A DNA stretch of 64,000 nucleotides. Origin: Chryseobacterium gilvum. GTDB lineage: Bacteria; Bacteroidota; Bacteroidia; Flavobacteriales; Weeksellaceae. Positions 46,005 through 53,130 of this stretch are shown here, piece by piece; the stretch's first letter is position 1, and each line of letters begins with the position of its first letter. Location of the stretch: contig NZ_JAOTEN010000003.1 of NCBI RefSeq assembly GCF_025628965.1, positions 62,001-126,000 of the forward strand, read 5' to 3'. The notes beneath the pieces are model-generated. The model made no database searches. It was not told the DNA's origin and was given only the letters and a program-made list of their open reading frames with translations. The position numbers were made by a program, and so were the translations under genes.

Positions 46005-46037
46005 TAAAAAAGGAAACTTAGAAATTAAGTTTCCTTT
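46005..46037 (-). terminator. Attenuator hairpin between precursor and ligase genes
   Basis: On the minus strand, the perfect 12-bp stem AAAGGAAACTTA/TAAGTTTCCTTT (46009-46020 and 46026-46037, 5-nt loop) is followed by a T run. It sits in the 83-bp gap after the precursor stop. It should end most transcripts and let some continue into the ligase genes. Confidence 0.75.
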
Positions 46038-46076
46038 CAATATAAATTTGTTAAAATGTTTATTAATTTACAACAT

Positions 46077-46277
46077 TTAAACTCCTACACCTTCATCACC
46101 GTCAGAAGGGTATTTCATCGTCTGAGCGGTATCGTAAATAGGTTTTGTAACGCCGTCACCCAGTGGTGTCGTTGCTGCAGAAACTGTACTGCTTCCTCCT
46201 TTTACGTTCTTCGTTTCTTTAATCTGATTTTCTAAAAATGCAGCAAAGAAAGGTTTTTTTGAATTTTTCTTTTCCAT
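46077..46277 (-). CDS. Microviridin-type graspetide precursor peptide
   Basis: The 66-residue peptide has the leader motif PFFAAFLE at 9-16 (microviridin consensus PFFARFLE), a double glycine at 27-28 (NVKGG) and a core TMKYPSDGDE at 53-62, followed by GVGV. Spacings match microviridin crosslinks: Thr53-Asp59 and Ser58-Asp61 esters, Lys55-Glu62 amide. Position 61 is Asp where Glu is common, which would make that ring one carbon smaller. Such tricyclic peptides inhibit serine proteases, with Met54 and Tyr56 near the expected P1 region (inference). It is followed by two ATP-grasp genes and a C39 exporter. Confidence 0.92.
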   Translation of the reverse strand: MEKKNSKKPFFAAFLENQIKETKNVKGGSSTVSAATTPLGDGVTKPIYDTAQTMKYPSDGDEGVGV

Positions 46278-46306
46278 AATATAATTTGTTTGATGATTTG
46301 ATAAAT

Positions 46307-46334
46307 CTAAATTACATAAAAATAGATCACAAAA
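46307..46334 (-). promoter_or_regulatory. Possible promoter of the graspetide operon
   Basis: On the minus strand, TTTTG (46330-46334) and TAATTTAG (46307-46314) are a degenerate -33/-7 pair with a slightly short spacer of 15 nt. The -7 element lies about 30 nt before the precursor ATG. Confidence 0.3.
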
Positions 46335-46374
46335 TCATTAAAACATAATTATTAAGAAAATTTTAACATTTCAA

Positions 46375-47160
46375 TTAATAATTATCCAGCCCTAAAAATT
46401 CTTTAACCACCTTGCTGAACTCCACGGGATTATCTGCCTGAACCCAATGCGCCGCATTTTTAATTTTTACAATTTTCGCTTTTGGGAATTGCTGTTTAAT
46501 TGAGTATTCGTCCTGCGGTAAGATATAGTTGGATTTCTCGCCTGAAATGAATAATGTTTCGCCTTCGAAAACTCCAAATTTGATGGCATTTGATACAAAT
46601 TCGCTGTATTTTTCGGATAACGTTTTTAAATTAAATCTCCAGTTCAGTTTTTTATCATCGGTCCAGTACAAATTCTTCGCAAGAAACTGAATGGTTGATT
46701 TTTCAGGAATATACTGGCTTAAAATAGCTTCTACCTCATTTCTTGAATTCACCGTATCGAAATCAACGGTTTCCAACGCTTTGATAATTCCCTGGTGATG
46801 CGGCGGATACGCTTTTGGGGAAATATCTACCACCATAAGATGATCCACCTTTTCAGGAAAATTCATTGCAAACTGCATCACCGCTTTACCTCCCAGAGAA
46901 TGGCCTAAAACATGCGCTTTTTTAATCCCGTAATGATCCATATAACGGGAAATATCATCCGCCAAATCATCGTGAGACATGTGCTCTGAGTGAAAACTTC
47001 TCCCGTGATTTCTCAGATCGATTAAATGCACCGGTAAAAACTCTCCCAAATCTTTCCCGAAACTGCCCCAATTGTCAAGCATCCCGAAAAGCCCGTGAAA
47101 TACAAGAAGCGGAGTTGACGAAAGATTTTCGCCAAATATTTTTGAATTTAAAATTTCCAT
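46375..47160 (-). CDS. Alpha/beta hydrolase (YbfF-like esterase)
   Basis: The 261-residue single-domain hydrolase has an oxyanion loop HGLFGMLDNWG, nucleophile elbow GHSLGG, aspartate in LFISGEKSNYI and catalytic His in NAAHWVQADNP. The overall pattern, including DLRNHGRS, matches the YbfF/esterase group acting on acyl-CoA or small esters. The substrate is unknown. It has no signal peptide, so it is cytoplasmic. pdxJ lies upstream on the same strand with a 38-bp gap. Confidence 0.9.
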   Translation of the reverse strand: MEILNSKIFGENLSSTPLLVFHGLFGMLDNWGSFGKDLGEFLPVHLIDLRNHGRSFHSEHMSHDDLADDISRYMDHYGIKKAHVLGHSLGGKAVMQFAMNFPEKVDHLMVVDISPKAYPPHHQGIIKALETVDFDTVNSRNEVEAILSQYIPEKSTIQFLAKNLYWTDDKKLNWRFNLKTLSEKYSEFVSNAIKFGVFEGETLFISGEKSNYILPQDEYSIKQQFPKAKIVKIKNAAHWVQADNPVEFSKVVKEFLGLDNY

Positions 47161-47198
47161 TTTTTAGATTGTAAATTGAGGTTAATTACAGTTTACTG

Positions 47199-47918
47199 TT
47201 ACCATTTAGCCAGTCTTTTCAAATAAGCCTGAACCGTGTTTTCCATCCCCATATATAGTGCTTCCGAAACCAGAGCATGCCCGATGGAAACTTCGAGAAG
47301 ATTCGGAATATTATCAGCAAAATATTTTAAATTGTCTAAGCTCAAATCGTGTCCCGCATTAATTCCCAATCCAAAATCAGCCGCTTTTACCGCCGTTTCA
47401 TAATAAGGTTTTATCGCCTGTTCTTTATTTACAAAATAATGTTTTGCATAGGCTTCCGTATACAATTCTATTCTTTCGGCACCGGTTTTAGCGGCGTATT
47501 CTACCAGTTCCGGAGTCGGGTCCAGGAAAATTGAAGTCCTGATTCCCGCATTTTTAAATTCGGAAATAATTTCTTTCAGAAAATCAAGATGTTTTCTCGT
47601 ATCCCAACCCGCATTGGACGTAATGGCGTCATCTGCATCGGGAACCAAAGTAACCTGATCCGGTTTTACTTCCAAGACCATATCAATAAACGAACGGTGC
47701 GGATTTCCTTCAATATTAAATTCTGTCGTGACCAAAGGTTTCAGATCGTACACATCTTTCCTGGTAATATGCCTTTCATCGGGTCTTGGATGAATGGTGA
47801 TCCCGTGAGCGCCAAATTCCTGAATTTTAACTGCCGCTTCCGTCACACTGGGTGTTTCACCACCTCTTGCATTTCTGATTGTAGCAATTTTATTGATATT
47901 TACACTTAGTTTAGTCAT
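47199..47918 (-). CDS. pdxJ: Pyridoxine 5'-phosphate synthase
   Basis: The 239-residue TIM-barrel enzyme condenses 1-deoxyxylulose 5-phosphate with 3-amino-2-oxopropyl phosphate to pyridoxine phosphate (vitamin B6). Segments LSVNINKIATIRNARGG, GAHGITIHPRPDERHI, QVTLVPDADDAITSN, GAERIELYTEAYA, GINAGHDLS and VSIGHALVSEALYMG follow the PdxJ order with the active-site His and Glu residues. It stands alone here, without pdxA. Confidence 0.95.
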   Translation of the reverse strand: MTKLSVNINKIATIRNARGGETPSVTEAAVKIQEFGAHGITIHPRPDERHITRKDVYDLKPLVTTEFNIEGNPHRSFIDMVLEVKPDQVTLVPDADDAITSNAGWDTRKHLDFLKEIISEFKNAGIRTSIFLDPTPELVEYAAKTGAERIELYTEAYAKHYFVNKEQAIKPYYETAVKAADFGLGINAGHDLSLDNLKYFADNIPNLLEVSIGHALVSEALYMGMENTVQAYLKRLAKW

Positions 47919-47964
47919 TTTTTAATCTTAAAAGTTCGATTGAATTCATTCTAACGCTCACTGA

Positions 47965-49230
47965 TTACACTTTTACGCTGACCTGCATAATCTGCAGATC
48001 AAATTCTTGGGAGGCCACCAATAAATGATCAAAAATATCTGCCTGAATCTGCTCAAAATGTTCCCATTTCGAATCATTCGCAAAGCAATAGATTTCCAGC
48101 GGCAGACCTTGCGGAGTAATTTCCAGCTGGCGTACCATTACGGGACTTTCTTTATCAATATCTGCATTATGCTCAAGGTATTTCTGGGCATAATATCTGA
48201 AGACTCCAATATTGGTAAGCTGTCTGCCGTTAATGATTTTATTTTTATGTTCTATTTTTTCTTTTTCTTTTACAATTTCGGCAATTTTCTCTTCCAGATA
48301 ACCGGTGATCAGATTAATATCTTTTAAACGTTCAATTTCTTCATCATATAAGAATTTGAAGGAGTTGATGTTAAAAAAAATAGATTTTTTGATTCTCCGG
48401 GTGTTGGATTCTGACATTACCTGAAGATTTTTGATTTCCGTGGTGAGTAAATCATACGTGGGAATTGAGGAAACGGTTTTATCAAAATTGACAATTTTTG
48501 TCGTCAGAAGACTGATATCTAAAATATTCCCTTCAATGCTGTATTTAGGAATCCCGATCCAGTCTCCTACCTTGAGGCTTTTGGAAGTAGCCACATGAAT
48601 CCCGGTCACAAAACCTAAGATGGTATCTCTGAATACCAAAACCAAAACTGCTGTAATTGCTCCCAAACTACCGACAATAGTCGTTCCTTTAATCCCGAAA
48701 ATGACACAGATGCTTACAATCGTAAACAGGAATATCCCTAAAATTTTCACCGTTTCAGAGATCGCATTAATGGCCATGATTTTATAATAATCCTGCTTTA
48801 TGGTGAAATAATTCCGAAAAGCGGTCAAGGCTCTGTACAACATTCCGGCAAGAATAAGAACCAGCCCTAAATTGACACACCGGATGATAAATAACGTGGT
48901 CATCTTTAAAGCGCCAACAAAAATTGAATCATGAATCCCGCCAATGACAAGTAAAGCCGCGAAATGACCTAAAGAATTGGTAATTTTTGAACTTCTTATC
49001 GAATTTATTACCGGATATTTTTCTTTATTCCGGAAAATCCTAAAACTGTAATTGATGATAATTTTAAAGAAAGAATCGAAGACAAAAAAAATGGCGATAA
49101 GTAAACCAATTTTTACGATAATATGAAATACCCAGTCAAGACCCAAAGGGGAAATTTTGGATATATACATATAGAGCTGCTCGCTCATTTCCTGAAAAAA
49201 ACTTTTGGTGTCCTGTATTTCGTCTTTCAT
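47965..49230 (-). CDS. Mechanosensitive channel, MscS family (YbdG-like)
   Basis: The 421-residue protein has four to five N-terminal helices and then the MscS pore and beta domain: GTTIVGSLGAITAVLVLVFR, DTILGFVTGIHVATSKSLKVGDWIGIP and VSSIPTYDLLTTEIKNL. It lacks the extra N-terminal domain of MscK. The length fits the YbdG/MscM group, whose members open on hypo-osmotic shock. A TAATTTTG box (49236-49243) ends 5 nt before the ATG, another near-leaderless layout. Confidence 0.9.
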   Translation of the reverse strand: MKDEIQDTKSFFQEMSEQLYMYISKISPLGLDWVFHIIVKIGLLIAIFFVFDSFFKIIINYSFRIFRNKEKYPVINSIRSSKITNSLGHFAALLVIGGIHDSIFVGALKMTTLFIIRCVNLGLVLILAGMLYRALTAFRNYFTIKQDYYKIMAINAISETVKILGIFLFTIVSICVIFGIKGTTIVGSLGAITAVLVLVFRDTILGFVTGIHVATSKSLKVGDWIGIPKYSIEGNILDISLLTTKIVNFDKTVSSIPTYDLLTTEIKNLQVMSESNTRRIKKSIFFNINSFKFLYDEEIERLKDINLITGYLEEKIAEIVKEKEKIEHKNKIINGRQLTNIGVFRYYAQKYLEHNADIDKESPVMVRQLEITPQGLPLEIYCFANDSKWEHFEQIQADIFDHLLVASQEFDLQIMQVSVKV

Positions 49231-49235
49231 TACGA

Positions 49236-49243
49236 CAAAATTA
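49236..49243 (-). promoter_or_regulatory. -7 box 5 nt before the MscS gene ATG
   Basis: TAATTTTG on the minus strand fits TAnnTTTG. TCGTA separates it from the ATG at 49230. Confidence 0.45.
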
Positions 49244-49364
49244 CAAAATATAAAATTTCAAATCTAAGAATTATTAAATTTAAGCAATTCCGCATGAAAA
49301 GGATATAATTAAGAAAATTTGAAAATAAAAATCAATTTTTAATACATTATTGATAATTATTTTT

Positions 49365-49372
49365 TATATTTG
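49365..49372 (+). promoter_or_regulatory. -7 box of the lipoprotein gene at 49406
   Basis: TATATTTG fits TAnnTTTG, 33 nt before the ATG. No good -33 TTTG is seen at the standard distance. Confidence 0.4.
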
Positions 49373-49405
49373 ATACATACTAACCATTTAAATAAATGAT
49401 AAACT

Positions 49406-50584
49406 ATGAAAAAAAGCTATCTTTTTATTGTGATGCTCCTGTTTGCTTTTTTAGTAAGCTGTACCGGAGAAGAAACTTTTACTCAGCCTGAAACATCGGT
49501 TGCAGCTTTACAGACCGGGAAACTTTCCGGGAAGGTAATGTCTCAGAACGGAAATAAGCCGATTGGCGGTGCTTCGGTCTTTACTTTTGATGATCAATAC
49601 AAAATTTACTACACGACTTCAGATGCTTCCGGAAACTTTATTTTGGATGCACCGGTAGGAAACCAAACTATCTATATTCAGACCGGAAACGGAAGTAATT
49701 TCCGTACAGAAGTTACCGCAACGGTGAAAAATAATGAAACAGTAAATCTAGATGCTTCTCAAACCAAACTTACACAGGTGGCAAAAATAGCCTATGTAAA
49801 AGGCTCTTATGATAAGATCGAAGATATCATCCAGACGTTAGGATATACCGCTACAGAAATTACCAATGCCGATCTGGCCAATATGAATACATTAGCGCAG
49901 TATGATATTGTATTTTTAAACTGCGGTTCCAGAAAATATTCTCAGTATGCTTCATTATATCCGCTTATCGAAACCAATTTGGGTATTTTTGTAGCCAACG
50001 GAGGAAGTATTTATGCTTCAGACTGGGATGTTTCTTATTTAGTAGGAGGTAACGACAATACCAACAACTGTTCTCTAGCCGGCGGATTTATTCCGGATAC
50101 TAAATTATGTTCTAAAAACACCGGAAGCTCAGGAATGGTTCCCGGAACCATCAACAGCCCGGCTTTGGCAACTGCATTAGGATTTAATACACTGAATATT
50201 GATTATGATCTAGGAGCTTGGCAAAAAATCATTAATTATGACCCTGCTTATTGGGAAGTTTTGGTAAAAGAAACCTCAAGCAATGACGCGCTTATGCTGA
50301 GAACCAATCATTTTACGAGTACCAACGTTCCAAACACGCCAATCGGTAATGCTCCGACTTCACAGTTTGTAACGATGTGTGTAACGCTTCCAAGCAATGT
50401 GCAGATCACCATTACCGTTCCACAAGCAGCAGTTCCGTTCTTAGTGGCATTGGGTGCAACAGTAGGCCCTTGTTCAGGAGCCTCAAACAGTGGATATATT
50501 TATTATACAACGTTCCACAACCATGCAACAGGAAACATCGGAAATGCTGGTTCTATTCTACAATATGTAATTTTGAATCTTTAA
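49406..50584 (+). CDS. Lipoprotein with carboxypeptidase-regulatory-like domain
   Basis: The 392-residue lipoprotein (lipobox FLVSC, Cys19) has two parts. Residues about 38-120 form an Ig-like carboxypeptidase-regulatory/CNA-B-type domain (LSGKVMSQNGNKPIGGASVF, YYTTSDASGNFILDAPVG). The rest resembles a class I glutamine-amidotransferase-like flavodoxin fold (IAYVKGSYDKIEDIIQTLGY, YDIVFLNCGSRK, FVANGGSIYASDWD). It lacks an obvious amidotransferase triad, since the expected nucleophile position reads NCGS. It is probably surface or periplasmic, and its role is unknown. A terminator follows. Confidence 0.78.
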   Translation: MKKSYLFIVMLLFAFLVSCTGEETFTQPETSVAALQTGKLSGKVMSQNGNKPIGGASVFTFDDQYKIYYTTSDASGNFILDAPVGNQTIYIQTGNGSNFRTEVTATVKNNETVNLDASQTKLTQVAKIAYVKGSYDKIEDIIQTLGYTATEITNADLANMNTLAQYDIVFLNCGSRKYSQYASLYPLIETNLGIFVANGGSIYASDWDVSYLVGGNDNTNNCSLAGGFIPDTKLCSKNTGSSGMVPGTINSPALATALGFNTLNIDYDLGAWQKIINYDPAYWEVLVKETSSNDALMLRTNHFTSTNVPNTPIGNAPTSQFVTMCVTLPSNVQITITVPQAAVPFLVALGATVGPCSGASNSGYIYYTTFHNHATGNIGNAGSILQYVILNL

Positions 50585-50607
50585 TCAATAAAAAATTTAA
50601 AACTTAC

Positions 50608-50636
50608 AAAGTGGCTTTATTAAAGTCACTTTTTTT
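50608..50636 (+). terminator. Terminator after the 49406 lipoprotein gene
   Basis: The stem AAAGTGGCTTTA pairs with TAAAGTCACTTT (one G-T pair) and runs into a T tract. It lies between the lipoprotein gene and the DUF456 gene. Confidence 0.7.
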
Positions 50637-50666
50637 ATTCATAAATTTGAGTTGAAAAATTATTCT

Positions 50667-51158
50667 ATGGACATTACACTCATTAATATCATCTGTATCA
50701 TTCTTTTGATTTTAGGAATTCTGGGAACATTCTTACCCGTTTTACCGGGACTTGTGCTGAGTCTGGCCGGATTATTAATTTATAAATTCGGGACAGACGC
50801 AGATTTATCCATACTTTACATTTGGGTATTTGTCATTCTCACAGTTGCCTCTGTTGTGCTGAGCTATGTCATACCTGCAAAGACCAACCAGAAATATGGC
50901 GGCACACGTTGGGGAAGCATAGGATCTGTGATCGGAACTATTGTGGGGATTTTTCTGCCTATTCCGCTGGGTTTTTTAATCGGAATGTTTGCCGGAGTTT
51001 TCATCGGTGAATTATTACACGACAGCAAAGACATGAATAAAGCACTGCGATCTACTAAAGGCGCTTTTATCGGGTTTCTTTATGGGACGGGCTTTAGTCT
51101 GGTTGTAGGTGTGGCAATGTTTTTGGTAGTAGTATTAGATATGATTAATTTTATTTAG
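50667..51158 (+). CDS. DUF456 membrane protein
   Basis: The 163-residue protein has four hydrophobic segments rich in glycine. GTRWGSIGSVIGTIVGIF followed by PIPLGFLIGMFAGVFIGELL is the DUF456 pattern of paired glycine-zipper helices. Its function is unknown. I set the start at the ATG at 50667; a TTG at 50652 adds five residues. The next gene starts 5 bp after the stop. Confidence 0.8.
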   Translation: MDITLINIICIILLILGILGTFLPVLPGLVLSLAGLLIYKFGTDADLSILYIWVFVILTVASVVLSYVIPAKTNQKYGGTRWGSIGSVIGTIVGIFLPIPLGFLIGMFAGVFIGELLHDSKDMNKALRSTKGAFIGFLYGTGFSLVVGVAMFLVVVLDMINFI

Positions 51159-51163
51159 AAAAT

Positions 51164-51667
51164 ATGTTTTACAAAACCATCATCCTCGGATTAGGAATTC
51201 TGACATTAGCCAACTGCAATGCCCAGAAAAAAAATAAAAATACCTCGAAAACTGAAACTTCGACAGTGCAGAGTCCTGAAAAAACGCCTATGAAAGAAGA
51301 AAATATTATCTACCTGAATGAAGGTGAAAGAATGCTGTTTAAGGAATACGAGATGAATATTGGATTTAAAAACATTTCTGAAGACAGCCGATGCCCAAAA
51401 GGAACAACCTGTGTTTGGGAAGGTGTTGCGATTGCAAATGTTGAAATTATTGGATATTCTTCACGACCGATGATCGTAAAATTGGCAACCACTGAAAATG
51501 CGGCAAGAAATTATCATAGGTCTGTAGATTTCAACGGAGGGACGATTTCGCTGGTAGAAGTTACGCCTTATCCTACGGCTCAAAATAACTCAAAATCACT
51601 TGCAGGAAAATACAGAATAGGAATTAAAGTTTCCAAAACAGAAGAAAAGAATTCTACCACTCGATAG
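51164..51667 (+). CDS. Putative lipoprotein with Cys-rich DSRCPxGTxCVW motif
   Basis: The 167-residue exported protein has an N-terminal signal with a lipobox-like LANC (Cys18). A Lys/Thr-rich linker follows, then a small beta domain with SEDSRCPKGTTCVWEGVA. The two cysteines of that motif probably pair. The motif recurs in small Bacteroidota lipoproteins of unknown function. The gene lies 5 bp after the DUF456 gene, and its end overlaps the converging ung gene by 14 nt. Confidence 0.7.
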   Translation: MFYKTIILGLGILTLANCNAQKKNKNTSKTETSTVQSPEKTPMKEENIIYLNEGERMLFKEYEMNIGFKNISEDSRCPKGTTCVWEGVAIANVEIIGYSSRPMIVKLATTENAARNYHRSVDFNGGTISLVEVTPYPTAQNNSKSLAGKYRIGIKVSKTEEKNSTTR

Positions 51668-52295
51668 GCTTTTTTCCTTTTGAGATCAGATATTCATTAA
51701 TTTTTGAAAAAGGTTTGCTTCCGAAAAACCCTCTGTGAACGGAAAATGGTGACGGATGTGCCGATTTTAAAATAAAATGTTTAGCCGGATTAATCAGTTC
51801 GGCTTTTTTTTGTGCAAAAGCACCCCACAAAACGAAAACTACATTTTCTTTTTTGTCTGAGATTTCTTTAATAATAAAATCGGTGAATTTTTCCCAGCCC
51901 AAATCTTTGTGAGAATTAGGTGAGTGCGCACGAACCGTTAAAGTGGCATTCAGTAATAGCACACCTTGTTTCCCCCAATCATCTAATTCTTTTGAAGTTC
52001 GTTCTATGCCGATATCGTTTTTAAGCTCGATAAAAATATTTTTGAGTGAAGGCGGAGCAGTAACTTTTTCGGAAACAGAAAAACACAGTCCGTTTGCCTG
52101 AAAATCGTTATGATAGGGATCCTGACCTAAAATAACCACCTCAACATCATCAAACGGCGTAATTTCCAAGGCTCTGAAAATCTGGTTTCTTGGCGGGAAA
52201 ACTTTAGTGGCTGCGTATTCCTGTTTTACTTTTTCCCAAAGTTGGGTAAAATACGGAGTGTTTTTTATGGGAGCTAAAATGTCTGTCCAGGTCAT
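51654..52295 (-). CDS. ung: Uracil-DNA glycosylase
   Basis: The 213-residue family 1 UDG removes uracil from DNA. Catalytic motif VVILGQDPYHNDFQANGLCFSV (Asp and the Tyr that excludes thymine), LLLNATLTVRAHSPNSH and the DNA-intercalating HPSPFSVHRGFFGS are all complete. The enzyme starts base excision repair after cytosine deamination or dUMP incorporation. It is a single gene converging on the lipoprotein gene. Confidence 0.97.
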   Translation of the reverse strand: MTWTDILAPIKNTPYFTQLWEKVKQEYAATKVFPPRNQIFRALEITPFDDVEVVILGQDPYHNDFQANGLCFSVSEKVTAPPSLKNIFIELKNDIGIERTSKELDDWGKQGVLLLNATLTVRAHSPNSHKDLGWEKFTDFIIKEISDKKENVVFVLWGAFAQKKAELINPAKHFILKSAHPSPFSVHRGFFGSKPFSKINEYLISKGKKPIEW

Positions 52296-52388
52296 AAGGT
52301 GCGATTTGAAATTGTTATTGTATAAGTTTCAATCTTAAATATTGATCTTTTCCAAATGGGATATAAAATAATGCCAAAAAAAGAAAAA

Positions 52389-52898
52389 TTATACGTTTTT
52401 ATTTATACTGAAAACTATATTTTCCGGAAAACCATCATCTTCCACCCCTTCCTGCAAAGCAAAATCATGCTTTAAAAGAAGACTTTTCGAGTTTTCATTA
52501 AACTTATTGGTGATTGCTACAATCTCCTGTAAATGTAAATCATTAAACCCAAAATGTAAAATAGCTTCCAAAGCTTCCGACATGATTCCTTTCCGGTGAA
52601 ATTCAGGTAATAATTCATACCCGACTTCAGCTTGTTTCCGGTCTTCAGAAAAATTCCAGAGACAGATGGTTCCGATAAGATGTTGTTGATTTTTATACGT
52701 GATTCCCCAATACAGAGATTCATTATTTTGAATTCTCTTTTTAATGGTTAAAATAAAATCCAGCGCATCGTAGTTGGTTTTTGGAGGGATTCTTTTTATA
52801 TACTGGTTGATGATTTCATTACTCCTGATTTTTAGAATATCCTCAACATGGCTTTCATCAATTTCCTTTAAAATCAGTCGGTCTGTTTCTATTTTCAT
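52389..52898 (-). CDS. GNAT-family N-acetyltransferase (RimJ/RimL-like)
   Basis: The 169-residue acetyltransferase has TDRLILKEIDESHVEDILKI at the start, the acetyl-CoA loop region GYELLPEFHRKGIMSEALEAIL and FNENSKSLLLKHDFALQEG at the end. This arrangement is typical of ribosomal-protein-type (RimJ/RimL) GNATs, and the acceptor is unknown. It is 6 kb from the graspetide genes and on its own promoter, so it is unlikely to be the MvdB-type acetylase of that pathway. A TACATTTG box (52903-52910) ends 4 nt before the ATG. Confidence 0.85.
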   Translation of the reverse strand: MKIETDRLILKEIDESHVEDILKIRSNEIINQYIKRIPPKTNYDALDFILTIKKRIQNNESLYWGITYKNQQHLIGTICLWNFSEDRKQAEVGYELLPEFHRKGIMSEALEAILHFGFNDLHLQEIVAITNKFNENSKSLLLKHDFALQEGVEDDGFPENIVFSINKNV

Positions 52899-52902
52899 AT
52901 TT

Positions 52903-52910
52903 CAAATGTA
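52903..52910 (-). promoter_or_regulatory. -7 box 4 nt before the GNAT gene ATG
   Basis: TACATTTG on the minus strand fits TAnnTTTG. AAAT separates it from the ATG at 52898. Confidence 0.5.
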
Positions 52911-52949
52911 CTAAAAAACGTATTTGAAGTAAAATTAATTTACAATTGA

Positions 52950-53067
52950 ACCATTAAGGAGAATTAAGAAGTTAAGATTATTAAGAAAAATCAAATAGAG
53001 TTTTAAACAGAAAAAGAAAATCGAAGCTTCACTCATATTCTTAATTTCTTAATAAAATCTTAATGGT
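52950..53067. repeat. Imperfect foldback element between GNAT and mutS2
   Basis: The ends ACCATTAAG (52950-52958) and CTTAATGGT (53059-53067) are exact complements. The two halves share further words on opposite strands (ATTAAGAA, TTAAGATT). The ~118-bp element has no ORF and resembles a decayed foldback or MITE-like repeat. Confidence 0.45.
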
Positions 53068-53118
53068 AAAATTTAGATACATTTTCAAATTTCCAAATTA
53101 ACTCATTTTCAAATTAAT

Positions 53119-53126
53119 TATCTTTG
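53119..53126 (+). promoter_or_regulatory. -7 box 4 nt before the mutS2 GTG
   Basis: TATCTTTG fits TAnnTTTG, and CATT separates it from the GTG at 53131. No strong -33 TTTG is visible. Confidence 0.5.
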
Positions 53127-53130
53127 CATT

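Noticed and set aside
52389..52898. GNAT gene as the acetyltransferase (MvdB) of the graspetide pathway
   Set aside because: It is 6 kb away with its own promoter, several unrelated genes lie between, and its sequence fits RimJ/RimL-type enzymes.
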